From Cyanobacteria bacterium SZAS LIN-3 (GTDB lineage Bacteria; Cyanobacteriota; Vampirovibrionia; Obscuribacterales; Obscuribacteraceae), in assembly GCA_018266215.1 (NCBI GenBank), contig JAFEAV010000021.1:17189-81188 (forward strand): a DNA stretch of 64,000 nt. The letters are read 5' to 3'. How positions within the stretch are numbered: the first letter of the stretch is position 1; each line of letters opens with the position of its first letter. Of this stretch, positions 9,909-17,586 are shown one piece after another. The notes below the pieces were generated by a model that had not been told where the DNA came from, did no database searches, and worked only from the letters and a program-made list of their open reading frames with translations. The position numbers and the translations under genes were made by a program.

Positions 9909-10083
9909 GACTGCAGACGCCGTTCTGGCAGGGACCAGCACCTTCCATGGCTTCAGCTGCAGCGTCGGCGGACGGGGAGGCGGAAGGCGATAACACTGAT
10001 CTGGCACCGGACGCATGATCGCTGTCGCGTCTCTGGGCTTGCCCTTGCTCTTTGCCTGAAAAATTTTCGTTTAAATCATTCAT
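9877..10083 (-). CDS. Possible small protein ending in CQNGVCSLTWKP
   Basis: A 68-residue frame with a polar, Ser/Ala-rich N-terminal part and a C-terminal CQNGVCSLTWKP. The paired cysteines (C-x4-C) look more like a retained motif than random translation. A weak GGTGA precedes the ATG. It overlaps the convergent gene at 9681-9908 by 32 bases. It may be spurious; the main support is the motif and the absence of any other gene in 9909-10174. Confidence 0.35.
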   Translation of the reverse strand: MNDLNENFSGKEQGQAQRRDSDHASGARSVLSPSASPSADAAAEAMEGAGPCQNGVCSLTWKPLRPAA

Positions 10084-10174
10084 GGGGTGTCACCGGGATT
10101 GCCTTTGGGGAAATTTGATGGAAAGATAATAGGTTACTAATGTTCAGTGATCCATTGGGGGAACTACGAAGACT

Positions 10175-11083
10175 TTGACTTTTTATCTTTCCAAAGCCCC
10201 TGCCCCAGATACAGCTATTCTAGGAGCGCGATTGGGGGGATTTTGTGAGGCTTCCGGAGAAAAATTCCGAAATCCGGCAATTTTTCGGATTAAACCCCTG
10301 ATCGCTCTCACAGCATGGCTTTTCACCTGCCTGCCCGGGCAGGCCTATACGATAGAAGGCAAAATCGAACACGTCGAACAATTGCCGCCGGTTGAGCAAA
10401 AGTTCAATCCCGGGGCTCACTTTGATCTCAGCGCCGAACTCTCCCCCGACAACGTCTGGGTGAAAATTCCAGCCTGGCTGGCAGGGTCCTGGGCGGCCAG
10501 GGACGAGACGGCGGTTTACTTCCAGGATTTCAAAAAAGGCATCAGCCGCAACTTAAATGAATCATTCAAGGCCAAGCAGGACTTCACCTATGGCCACCAG
10601 GTCGATAAAAACGGACAGGTCTGGCACTATCTGGGGGTGCCCTATACCTCAAAGTCGGTGCACACCAGTTACGAAGAAATCCACGAAGTCCGAGAAAAGC
10701 AGCTGCTCAAGGCCACCGACGAGCTGGCTGAGTTTCGCTCGGTCTACACGGTACTCTTCATCGACAATTTCACATCCAACATCCAGCGCACCCAGCAACA
10801 GGAAAGCCTCACTACATACAGTCCCATAGCCGACGATCGCATCGCCATGACCGCCTCAAGCAAGGTCTTTGATGCCGCCGGTCGAGCCCAGACTCTGCAG
10901 CGCAACGAGGCCATTATCAAGCGCTACAAACATTTCAGCCCGGTGAATGAAAAGGACGGCAAGGACCTGAAAGCACTCTTTCAGCAATTTATGCGTGCCC
11001 GCGGCTATGAAGGACAGAGTCCGGCGCCGGTAAAAAGCTCGGGCGGCAGCGCGCCGGTTTATAAGCCCGGTTCGGATTTTTAG
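10175..11083 (+). CDS. Secreted hypothetical protein
   Basis: A hydrophobic stretch (PLIALTAWLFTCLPGQA, about residues 41-57) after a long N-terminal lead looks like a signal peptide with cleavage after GQA. The mature part begins YTIEGKIEHVEQLPPVEQ and is a polar, mostly beta domain without a recognisable family. The start is uncertain: the TTG at 10175 has GGGGGA twelve bases upstream, and a TTG nearer the signal peptide is also possible. It lies in a small gap between minus-strand genes and is probably monocistronic. Function unknown, probably cell envelope or secreted. Confidence 0.6.
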   Translation: MTFYLSKAPAPDTAILGARLGGFCEASGEKFRNPAIFRIKPLIALTAWLFTCLPGQAYTIEGKIEHVEQLPPVEQKFNPGAHFDLSAELSPDNVWVKIPAWLAGSWAARDETAVYFQDFKKGISRNLNESFKAKQDFTYGHQVDKNGQVWHYLGVPYTSKSVHTSYEEIHEVREKQLLKATDELAEFRSVYTVLFIDNFTSNIQRTQQQESLTTYSPIADDRIAMTASSKVFDAAGRAQTLQRNEAIIKRYKHFSPVNEKDGKDLKALFQQFMRARGYEGQSPAPVKSSGGSAPVYKPGSDF

Positions 11084-11099
11084 CGCATTAAACAGACAC

Positions 11100-11522
11100 T
11101 TATCTGGTCGGCTTGTAGGGCATGAAGGACAAGAAGGGCTTGCCCTGCCACATGCCGGAAGCGACGGTGATGACGCCCACCCCGGTGAGGGCGATTTTGA
11201 CCACGGCGCCGTTGACTCCGTTTGATTCTTTGACGCCGCCGGGCATGACCGTCTGGCCGTAAATCCAGCTCCAGTCGACGGCACAGACAGCTTCGGCGGG
11301 AGGGGCAATGGCACTGCCTTCCACAACTTCAGTGTCGATCAAAGATTCGTTTTCATCGGCGCGGGCGGTCATAAGCAGGCCCCGGCCATCCTCAAAGATG
11401 AGGGCGAAACTGTCGAGACTGCTCTGCGCGCGTTTGACGACGGCACCACCCAGGGCACTGACACTATACTGGCCGGCATCGGGTTTTACTTCAGTGCTTG
11501 AGTTCTGACTATTTTCAGTCAT
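11100..11522 (-). CDS. Hypothetical protein, 140 residues
   Basis: Soluble, beta-rich small protein with no signal peptide. CAGGA lies nine bases upstream of the ATG. Recognisable stretches are SFALIFEDGRGLLMTARADE and the C-terminal GMWQGKPFLSFMPYKPTR; neither points to a known family. It is convergent with the secreted protein to its left (16-base gap) and divergent from the flavoprotein at 11592. Function unknown. Confidence 0.6.
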   Translation of the reverse strand: MTENSQNSSTEVKPDAGQYSVSALGGAVVKRAQSSLDSFALIFEDGRGLLMTARADENESLIDTEVVEGSAIAPPAEAVCAVDWSWIYGQTVMPGGVKESNGVNGAVVKIALTGVGVITVASGMWQGKPFLSFMPYKPTR

Positions 11523-11591
11523 AAAAAATTGTCCTGAGATCTTGGTATTCTAAAAGCGACCTCTAATGATAGACCACCGGCACAGGTAACC

Positions 11592-12770
11592 TTGCAAAAT
11601 TTTGATGTGATCGTAATCGGAGCGGGCGGCGCGGGCATGATGTGCGCAGCGCTGGCCGGGCAAAAAGGCCGTTCGGTGGCAATACTCGATCACAATGAGA
11701 TAGTCGGCCGCAAAATTCTCATCTCCGGCGGCGGACGCTGCAATTTCACCAATATAGACGCGCGACCGGAAAATTTCGTCTCGCAAAATCCGCATTTTTG
11801 CAAATCGGCCCTGGCCCGGTATCGCCCGCGGGATTTTATCAAACTGGTGGAGAGCTACCGCATCAGATATCACGAAAAGAAGCTGGGGCAGCTCTTTTGT
11901 AATGACAGCGCCAAGCAAATAGTGGACCTGCTCATGGGCGAAATGCACAAAGGCAAAGTCAGACTCATTCTCAGCACAAAGATAAACACGGTAAATAAGG
12001 ACAACGAAAAATTTATCGTGACAACCGAGTCGGGGGATTTTTCCTGCGACTCACTGGTAATTGCCAGTGGCGGTCTTTCAATACCACAAATTGGTGCCAC
12101 CGGATTTGGTTACGACATCGCGCGCCAGTTTGGGCTCAATATTGTGGAGACGGCCCCTGCCCTCGACGGCTTCACCTGGTCCCATGCCGATCTCGACCGT
12201 TTTGGCCCACTGGCCGGGGTATCGATAAACAGCTGCGTCAGTGTCGGCAAAGCGTCTTTCCGCGAAAATATACTCTTCACCCACACAGGTCTGAGCGGTC
12301 CCGCCAGCCTGCAGGCATCACTCTACTGGCAGCGCGGCAAAAAGATATCCATCGACCTCTCTCCGGATCTGGACGTGGGCCGCTATCTCTGGAAACGCAA
12401 ACAGGAGGGCGCCAGGCAGGAAATCAAAAATCTGCTCTCCGAAATACTGCCCAAACGCTTTGCCGAAGCCTTTATCGAGTCGAAAAAACTGAGCGGACCG
12501 GTGACCGGCCTGGCCGAAAAAACAATCCAGGCCCTGGGCGACAGTTTGAAAAACTGGCAGGTAGAACCACACTCCACGGTAGGTTACCGCAAGGCGGAAG
12601 TCACCAGGGGTGGTGTCGATACCTCGCATCTCTCAAGCAAAACGATGGAGTGCAAAGACGTAAAGGGTCTCTACTTTATCGGTGAAGTAGTGGACGTCAC
12701 AGGTCAGCTCGGAGGCTACAATTTCCAGTGGGCCTGGGCCTCGGCTGTTTCGGCCGCCGAAGCCCTTTAG
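11592..12770 (+). CDS. HI0933-family FAD-dependent oxidoreductase
   Basis: The N-terminal dinucleotide fold VIVIGAGGAGMMCA is followed by GRKILISGGGRCNFTN, the signature of the HI0933/YhiN flavoprotein family. The C-terminal block FIGEVVDVTGQLGGYNFQWAWASG-like (here ending AWASAVSAAEAL) closes the FAD site. The family is conserved in bacteria, and its natural substrate is unsettled. Length 392 is normal. The start is a TTG with a weak AGGT upstream. It ends eight bases before the stop of the convergent glycosyltransferase gene. Confidence 0.9.
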   Translation: MQNFDVIVIGAGGAGMMCAALAGQKGRSVAILDHNEIVGRKILISGGGRCNFTNIDARPENFVSQNPHFCKSALARYRPRDFIKLVESYRIRYHEKKLGQLFCNDSAKQIVDLLMGEMHKGKVRLILSTKINTVNKDNEKFIVTTESGDFSCDSLVIASGGLSIPQIGATGFGYDIARQFGLNIVETAPALDGFTWSHADLDRFGPLAGVSINSCVSVGKASFRENILFTHTGLSGPASLQASLYWQRGKKISIDLSPDLDVGRYLWKRKQEGARQEIKNLLSEILPKRFAEAFIESKKLSGPVTGLAEKTIQALGDSLKNWQVEPHSTVGYRKAEVTRGGVDTSHLSSKTMECKDVKGLYFIGEVVDVTGQLGGYNFQWAWASAVSAAEAL

Positions 12771-12778
12771 AGCAGGAC

Positions 12779-14479
12779 TTATTTTGAATATTGCAGCAGG
12801 GCGTAGTCGCCTTTCCGGCTGACTATGCGGGTTTTCTGGATGGCAGAGAGAAAGTCCAGTTTATTGACCCGGGTGAGGATGTAAGCCGAGGGCAGCTGAC
12901 TCAGGCGCTGCTTCAGCTCATCGCCGCCGTTGATGTTTTCCACCTTGCGCAGGGCATAAAAAGGCACGCCCGGTTTGCGCATGTCAAAAATAATGATGGG
13001 CAGATCCGATTGCCCGGCAAAGCGTGCAAAATCCGGCAGCTGTCCTTCCAGACGCTCGGACACAACCGGCAAAATCAAATTGAGATACACGCCAAAAAAT
13101 GCCGTCGATAGTACGACAAAAAATGTGACCGCGGCCACAAGCTTGCGCAGGCGGCCAAGGACGATGGCCAGAAAAGCCACACCACCCTGCATGGCCGCGT
13201 AGCTCGCAATCAGTGGCGGCAGGCCGGGCATCTGGGTTCTCACCTTATTCATCAGAGCCGGAGCAATGCTGCCGTTGCCCACAAGACCGGCGCCGGCGTA
13301 AACAAACAGCATGGCCAGAATGGGATAACAGACCCGGGCAAAGGAAGCGGAGACAAAGGCGGCCTCCAGCTCACCGGCGACAGTTACAGCCAGGGCCGGA
13401 AATGCCGGAAGGGTATAAGGCAGGAGTTTGGAAACAGACATACTGAAAAAGACCAGAATGGCCGAGGCCCATAAGAAGCAGTAAAAATACAGGTCCTCGG
13501 CCGGCGATTGCCCCAGAAGCATCTGTCTCAATGCGGCCAATCTGGCCATCGGGCCCCCTTCACTGCGCAAGAGACGGCTGAGGAAATGACGACGCAGCCA
13601 GAAGAACTGCGGCAAATAGAGGGCAAAGGGCACATAGCCGCCGAACATGGCCGCGGCGTGATACCAGAATGGTTGCTTATGGTTGTCCACCACGGCCGTG
13701 AAACGCTGAAAATTTTCTCTGACGATGAACTCCTGAAAATATTCGCCCTTTGTAACCGTGATCTCGACGGCAAACCAGGGCACGGCGATAAGCGCCACAA
13801 TGAGAGCACCCAGGAGAGGCCGGTAGAAGAGCCAGGCGGCCCTGAGTTCGCCGCGCAAAAAATGATAGACAAAGAGAATGGCCACAGGCAGAACCACACC
13901 GACCGGCCCCTTAGTCATAATGGCCAGGCCCAGCAGCACATAGCCGGCCAGGGCGAAGCTGAAACGGCGCGACTTGAAGGCATGGAAAAAAGCCATCTGA
14001 CTGCCGGCCATGAAGAGGGCCAGAGGCATATCGGTTATGGCCTCGCGCGCGGTCAGGACAAAAAGCGGGGCCACGGCCAGCGACAGAGCGCCGACCACCG
14101 CCGCCCGCACAGATACGTAACGGGCAATCAGGAGATAGGTGAAAGCTATAAGAACAAGGGCGCAAGCCACTCCAAAGAAACGCGCCGCGTATTCATTGAC
14201 GCCGAAGACCTTGTAGGAGAGAGCCATGGCCCATATACAGAGCGGCGGCTTGGTATAGCGCACGACATAATTGAGCAAGGTAGTGACATATTCGCCGGTG
14301 ACCAGCATTTCGCGCGCCGGCTCGGCATAAAGAGCCTCATCGGGATTGAAGAGCGGGCATTGCCCCAGACCGGTGAAAAGCACAAAACAGCTGCTGAGCA
14401 GGACCAGAATCAGACCGCTCAATTTGAGCCGGGTTTGCCCGCCGCTCTTGTCACTTACGATATTTTCTTCTTGCGCCAC
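12779..14479 (-). CDS. ArnT-like GT-C glycosyltransferase
   Basis: Integral membrane glycosyltransferase of the ArnT/GT39-83 type: the first outer loop carries LFNPDEALYAEPAREM (D47-E48) and then YTKPPLCIWAM, the conserved pattern of enzymes that move a sugar from a polyprenyl-phosphate carrier to lipid or protein. At least ten hydrophobic helices are present. The C-terminal 100 residues form a soluble outer domain. Start is a GTG with AGGGG nine bases away. E. coli ArnT transfers aminoarabinose to lipid A, but nothing in the window shows that sugar. Two small DMT proteins of ArnE/ArnF type lie 15 kb away (29265-29669 and 28889-29272). Confidence 0.85.
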   Translation of the reverse strand: MAQEENIVSDKSGGQTRLKLSGLILVLLSSCFVLFTGLGQCPLFNPDEALYAEPAREMLVTGEYVTTLLNYVVRYTKPPLCIWAMALSYKVFGVNEYAARFFGVACALVLIAFTYLLIARYVSVRAAVVGALSLAVAPLFVLTAREAITDMPLALFMAGSQMAFFHAFKSRRFSFALAGYVLLGLAIMTKGPVGVVLPVAILFVYHFLRGELRAAWLFYRPLLGALIVALIAVPWFAVEITVTKGEYFQEFIVRENFQRFTAVVDNHKQPFWYHAAAMFGGYVPFALYLPQFFWLRRHFLSRLLRSEGGPMARLAALRQMLLGQSPAEDLYFYCFLWASAILVFFSMSVSKLLPYTLPAFPALAVTVAGELEAAFVSASFARVCYPILAMLFVYAGAGLVGNGSIAPALMNKVRTQMPGLPPLIASYAAMQGGVAFLAIVLGRLRKLVAAVTFFVVLSTAFFGVYLNLILPVVSERLEGQLPDFARFAGQSDLPIIIFDMRKPGVPFYALRKVENINGGDELKQRLSQLPSAYILTRVNKLDFLSAIQKTRIVSRKGDYALLQYSK

Positions 14480-14604
14480 TTACCCTGACCCCTGTTGCGA
14501 CAATGATAAAGGCCGGGAGCGCGTTTTGCTCGCCCGGGGTGAGCAAGAATCACTTGACAGCTATGTTTGTTGCAATTTCGATGACCCAATCAGGGTCTCG
14601 CCCG

Positions 14605-14634
14605 TTGCATATTAAGAAGAACGTTAACTATGCT
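14605..14634 (+). promoter_or_regulatory. Possible sigma70-type promoter of dapL
   Basis: TTGCAT at 14605-14610 and TATGCT at 14629-14634 are separated by 18 bases, about 120 bases before the dapL start. Both hexamers deviate from consensus, so this is only a candidate. Confidence 0.25.
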
Positions 14635-14754
14635 TACTATTTAGGCGGGGAGGCGATCTTTATGTGAAGCTATGGTAATGTCTGATGATCAGGGCATACT
14701 CTGCCTTTGAACACCCAGGCAGGGGAAAACACAGTTATCAAAGGTCACTCAAAA

Positions 14755-15942
14755 ATGGAAGTTTCGAAAAGACTCAAGTCGATCCCACCCTATGTCTTCG
14801 CAGAGATTGCTAAGAAGAGCCAGGCAGCCGCGGCTCGCGGAGTGGATGTAATCAATCTTGGCATAGGCGATCCGGACCAGCCGACCCCCAGGCACATTGT
14901 CGACGCCATGCACGAAGCCCTGGAAAATCCCATCAATCATCACTATCCGCCCTTCGGCGGCACCAAAGAGTACAAAACCGCGGTTGCCGAGTGGTGCAAG
15001 AATCGCTTCGGTATAGATGTCGACCCCAATACAGAAGTAACTTCACTGATTGGTTCAAAAGAAGGCCTGCACAATACGATCATGGCTTTCATCGACCAGG
15101 GTGACATCAATATCATCCCCGACCCCGGCTATCCGGTTTATCGCACATCCACAATCCTGGCCGGCGGCGAGCCCTACTTCATGCCGCTTACACCGGAAAA
15201 CAATTTCCTGCCCGATTTTGATGCGATACCGCAGGCGGTGCTGGACAAAGCCAAGCTTCTGATGATCAGCTATCCCAACAATCCGACAGCCGGGATTGCC
15301 GATCTGGCCTTCTTTGAAAAAGCCGTCGCTTTCTGCAAAAAGCACAACATCCTCCTCTGCCATGACCTGGCCTATTCCGAGATGACCTATGACGGCTACA
15401 AAGCACCGTCCATCATGGAAGTCAAAGGAGCCAAGGACATAGCCATAGAATTGCATTCGCTGTCCAAGAGCTACAACATGACCGGCTGGCGTATCGGCTT
15501 CGCCATCGGTAATGCCGAAGCAATCAAAGCCATCGGTCAGATCAAATCCAACATCGACACCGACATCTTCCGCGCAATACAGATGGCGGCCATCGCCGGA
15601 TTCACCGGACCGACCGACCACATCACTTTCTGCAACAACCTCTATGTCGAGCGCCGCGACCTGGCGGTCGAACGCCTTACAAAACTGGGCTGGCCGGTCA
15701 AACCGATCAAAGCTACGTTCTACATGTGGCTGCCTACCCCGCCCGGTATGTCTTCCGCTGAGTTCAGCAACCTCATGCTCGACCAGGCCGGTATCGTCGT
15801 GCCTCCGGGCGTGGCCTACGGACCGGGTGGTGAAGGATTTTTCCGCATGTCGCTGTGCGTGGAGAAAGAGAGATTGGCCGAAGCCTTCGATCGCATGGCA
15901 AAACATGCCATAACGTTCGACATGGCTAAAGCGAAAGTATAG
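14755..15942 (+). CDS. dapL: LL-diaminopimelate aminotransferase
   Basis: Fold-I PLP aminotransferase converting tetrahydrodipicolinate and glutamate to LL-diaminopimelate for lysine and peptidoglycan. The N-terminal RLKSIPPYVFAEI, VINLGIGDPDQPTP, SYPNNPTAG and the PLP-lysine block SLSKSYNMTGWRIGF are typical of DapL (class 2) enzymes. The ATG at 14755 gives 395 residues, the usual length; a TTG sixteen codons upstream would add a segment foreign to the family. Closely related class-I aminotransferases acting on other amino acids cannot be fully excluded. DapL is the diaminopimelate route of cyanobacteria, plants and some other phyla, in keeping with the suggested lineage. The DUF4388 gene follows after 21 bases. 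Confidence 0.87.
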   Translation: MEVSKRLKSIPPYVFAEIAKKSQAAAARGVDVINLGIGDPDQPTPRHIVDAMHEALENPINHHYPPFGGTKEYKTAVAEWCKNRFGIDVDPNTEVTSLIGSKEGLHNTIMAFIDQGDINIIPDPGYPVYRTSTILAGGEPYFMPLTPENNFLPDFDAIPQAVLDKAKLLMISYPNNPTAGIADLAFFEKAVAFCKKHNILLCHDLAYSEMTYDGYKAPSIMEVKGAKDIAIELHSLSKSYNMTGWRIGFAIGNAEAIKAIGQIKSNIDTDIFRAIQMAAIAGFTGPTDHITFCNNLYVERRDLAVERLTKLGWPVKPIKATFYMWLPTPPGMSSAEFSNLMLDQAGIVVPPGVAYGPGGEGFFRMSLCVEKERLAEAFDRMAKHAITFDMAKAKV

Positions 15943-15963
15943 AGGTCGGGAGCTTCCCATTTA

Positions 15964-17571
15964 ATGCAAAAAGAGAAGCAGTACTCGGCAAAATCTATCC
16001 AAATCTTGCCCGGTAACCCAACTGCAACAGCTATCCATCAGATCCTTACCTGGGCTCTGGAAAATCTCGACAAACAAGTTGAGGTAATCTGGCCCTCGTC
16101 AATCAAAGGCTCCGAATATAAACTCACCGCCCATGCTGACCCCATGGGCGGTGACCCAAAATGGATTTTGAACGTGGCTTCGGCCGGCGAAACAAAACTG
16201 ATCTGGGAATTTACCAGCTGTGACTCTCTGCTTGTATTCAACCGCATCGAAGCTTCACTAAACGAACGCGAAGGCACCAACCGGGTAAGCAATCAAGTGA
16301 TTGCCACCAAAGAAGACGCCGCCGAAGAGAAGGCTTTCTTCTACGTGCCTGAAGCCGTGACTAAGCAGCGCGCCACCATACCCATTCCCATGGTCGGCCA
16401 GGAAAGCTCACTCAACCGCTCCAGCACTGTTTTAAACGGGGATCTGGCCTTCGTCCAGATATCAGCACTGCTGCAATCCATCAACCTGGCGAAAATGACC
16501 GGACGCCTGGAAATCGACAGCGAAGAAGGGGCCGCCGAAGTATTCTTCACCGACGGTCAGCCAATCCACGCCACCAGCCCCGGCCTGGAAGGCCCCGAAT
16601 GCGTCTACGAACTGGTTACATGGAAAGAAGGGCGCTTCTTCTTCCAGCCCAAAGTGCAGACCGAAAAGAAGACCATCTCCGACAATCTGGACTCACTGAT
16701 GATCCAGGGAGCGCAGCTCTTCGACAAACACAACTTCCTCAAAAACAGCGGCTTCAAAACCGACTGTGTGCTTCTAAAAACACAACACAATCTCGATGAC
16801 GCCGCTTTGAAAAAAATACTGGCGCCGGCAATTCCCGTAGCCTTTGCGCCGCAGCGCAAATTCTTCGACATGATCGACGATAAGATGACGGCCGATGAGC
16901 TTATCGCCAAAATGGAGCTGAAGAAGAGCGTCTGGGTACCCATCATCTGCAACATGCTCAGCACCGGTCTGGCTGCTTTTACCAAGGGCACAAAAAAAGG
17001 CAACCTGCCGCCGCTTGAACCCAAGGCAGTCGACAGTGCCGCCATTCAATCGGTGATCATGTCGCTGCGCCGCGGCGATACCGGCATGTTCAACTTCCCG
17101 GCATTTCTCTATTTCCTGGAGCAGGAATACTTCCGCGGTCACCGCTCGGGCTCACCTATTTCAGTCATAGTCTTTGAGATGCGCGTCAAGTCCGGGCCCA
17201 ATGCCGCCATACGCGAACCATTACCAATTAACGCCCTGCGAGAAGCCGTTCTGCGCATTTCGCAGACCAAACGACACAACGATCTGCTCGCCCACTACGA
17301 AGCTTTCGACTATGCCCTGCTCTGCCCCGATACCAAGGGTGAAGGCGCTCGTGTCTTTGCCAATCGCATTATGCAGGCCCTTTTAAAATCACCTCTTTCC
17401 ACCGGTGTCGATGCCCGCAGTCTCTCGCTTTCCTTTGGAGCGGCCTGCGTACCCGAAGATTTCCTGGAGCTGGGCCTGCTCTTATCAGCGGCCGAAGCGG
17501 CTAAAGCCAGCGCTCTGACAAGCACGGAAACCCCAATCGTTCTCTATCGCGATCTACTCGCTAAAGCCTGA
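15964..17571 (+). CDS. DUF4388 (PATAN) protein with degenerate GGDEF domain
   Basis: Three parts are visible. The N-terminal ~100 residues (LTWALENLDKQVEVIWPSS) are of unknown type. A DUF4388/PATAN domain at about residues 155-260 (LLQSINLAKMTGRLEI, then FTDGQPIHATS) is typical of cyanobacterial and deltaproteobacterial regulators. A C-terminal domain at about residues 375-530 is laid out like GGDEF, but the catalytic loop reads YEAFD instead of GGDEF (YEAFDYALLCPDT). It should therefore not make cyclic-di-GMP and may be a sensor or scaffold. No signal peptide; cytoplasmic. It lies 21 bases after dapL and 15 bases before the methyltransferase gene, so the three may be cotranscribed. Confidence 0.75.
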   Translation: MQKEKQYSAKSIQILPGNPTATAIHQILTWALENLDKQVEVIWPSSIKGSEYKLTAHADPMGGDPKWILNVASAGETKLIWEFTSCDSLLVFNRIEASLNEREGTNRVSNQVIATKEDAAEEKAFFYVPEAVTKQRATIPIPMVGQESSLNRSSTVLNGDLAFVQISALLQSINLAKMTGRLEIDSEEGAAEVFFTDGQPIHATSPGLEGPECVYELVTWKEGRFFFQPKVQTEKKTISDNLDSLMIQGAQLFDKHNFLKNSGFKTDCVLLKTQHNLDDAALKKILAPAIPVAFAPQRKFFDMIDDKMTADELIAKMELKKSVWVPIICNMLSTGLAAFTKGTKKGNLPPLEPKAVDSAAIQSVIMSLRRGDTGMFNFPAFLYFLEQEYFRGHRSGSPISVIVFEMRVKSGPNAAIREPLPINALREAVLRISQTKRHNDLLAHYEAFDYALLCPDTKGEGARVFANRIMQALLKSPLSTGVDARSLSLSFGAACVPEDFLELGLLLSAAEAAKASALTSTETPIVLYRDLLAKA

Positions 17572-17586
17572 GAGTAAAAATCTTAC

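Noticed and set aside
13508..14488. Long plus-strand frame (326 codons) opposite the ArnT-like gene
   Set aside because: Shadow of the glycosyltransferase; its composition is polar and low-complexity with no motif, and the minus-strand protein has clear family signatures.
14511..14537. GC-rich hairpin-like sequence upstream of dapL considered as a terminator
   Set aside because: The stem is interrupted by a bulge and is not followed by a U-run on either strand.
15055..15960. Minus-strand frame of 301 codons opposite dapL
   Set aside because: Shadow of a strongly conserved PLP enzyme.
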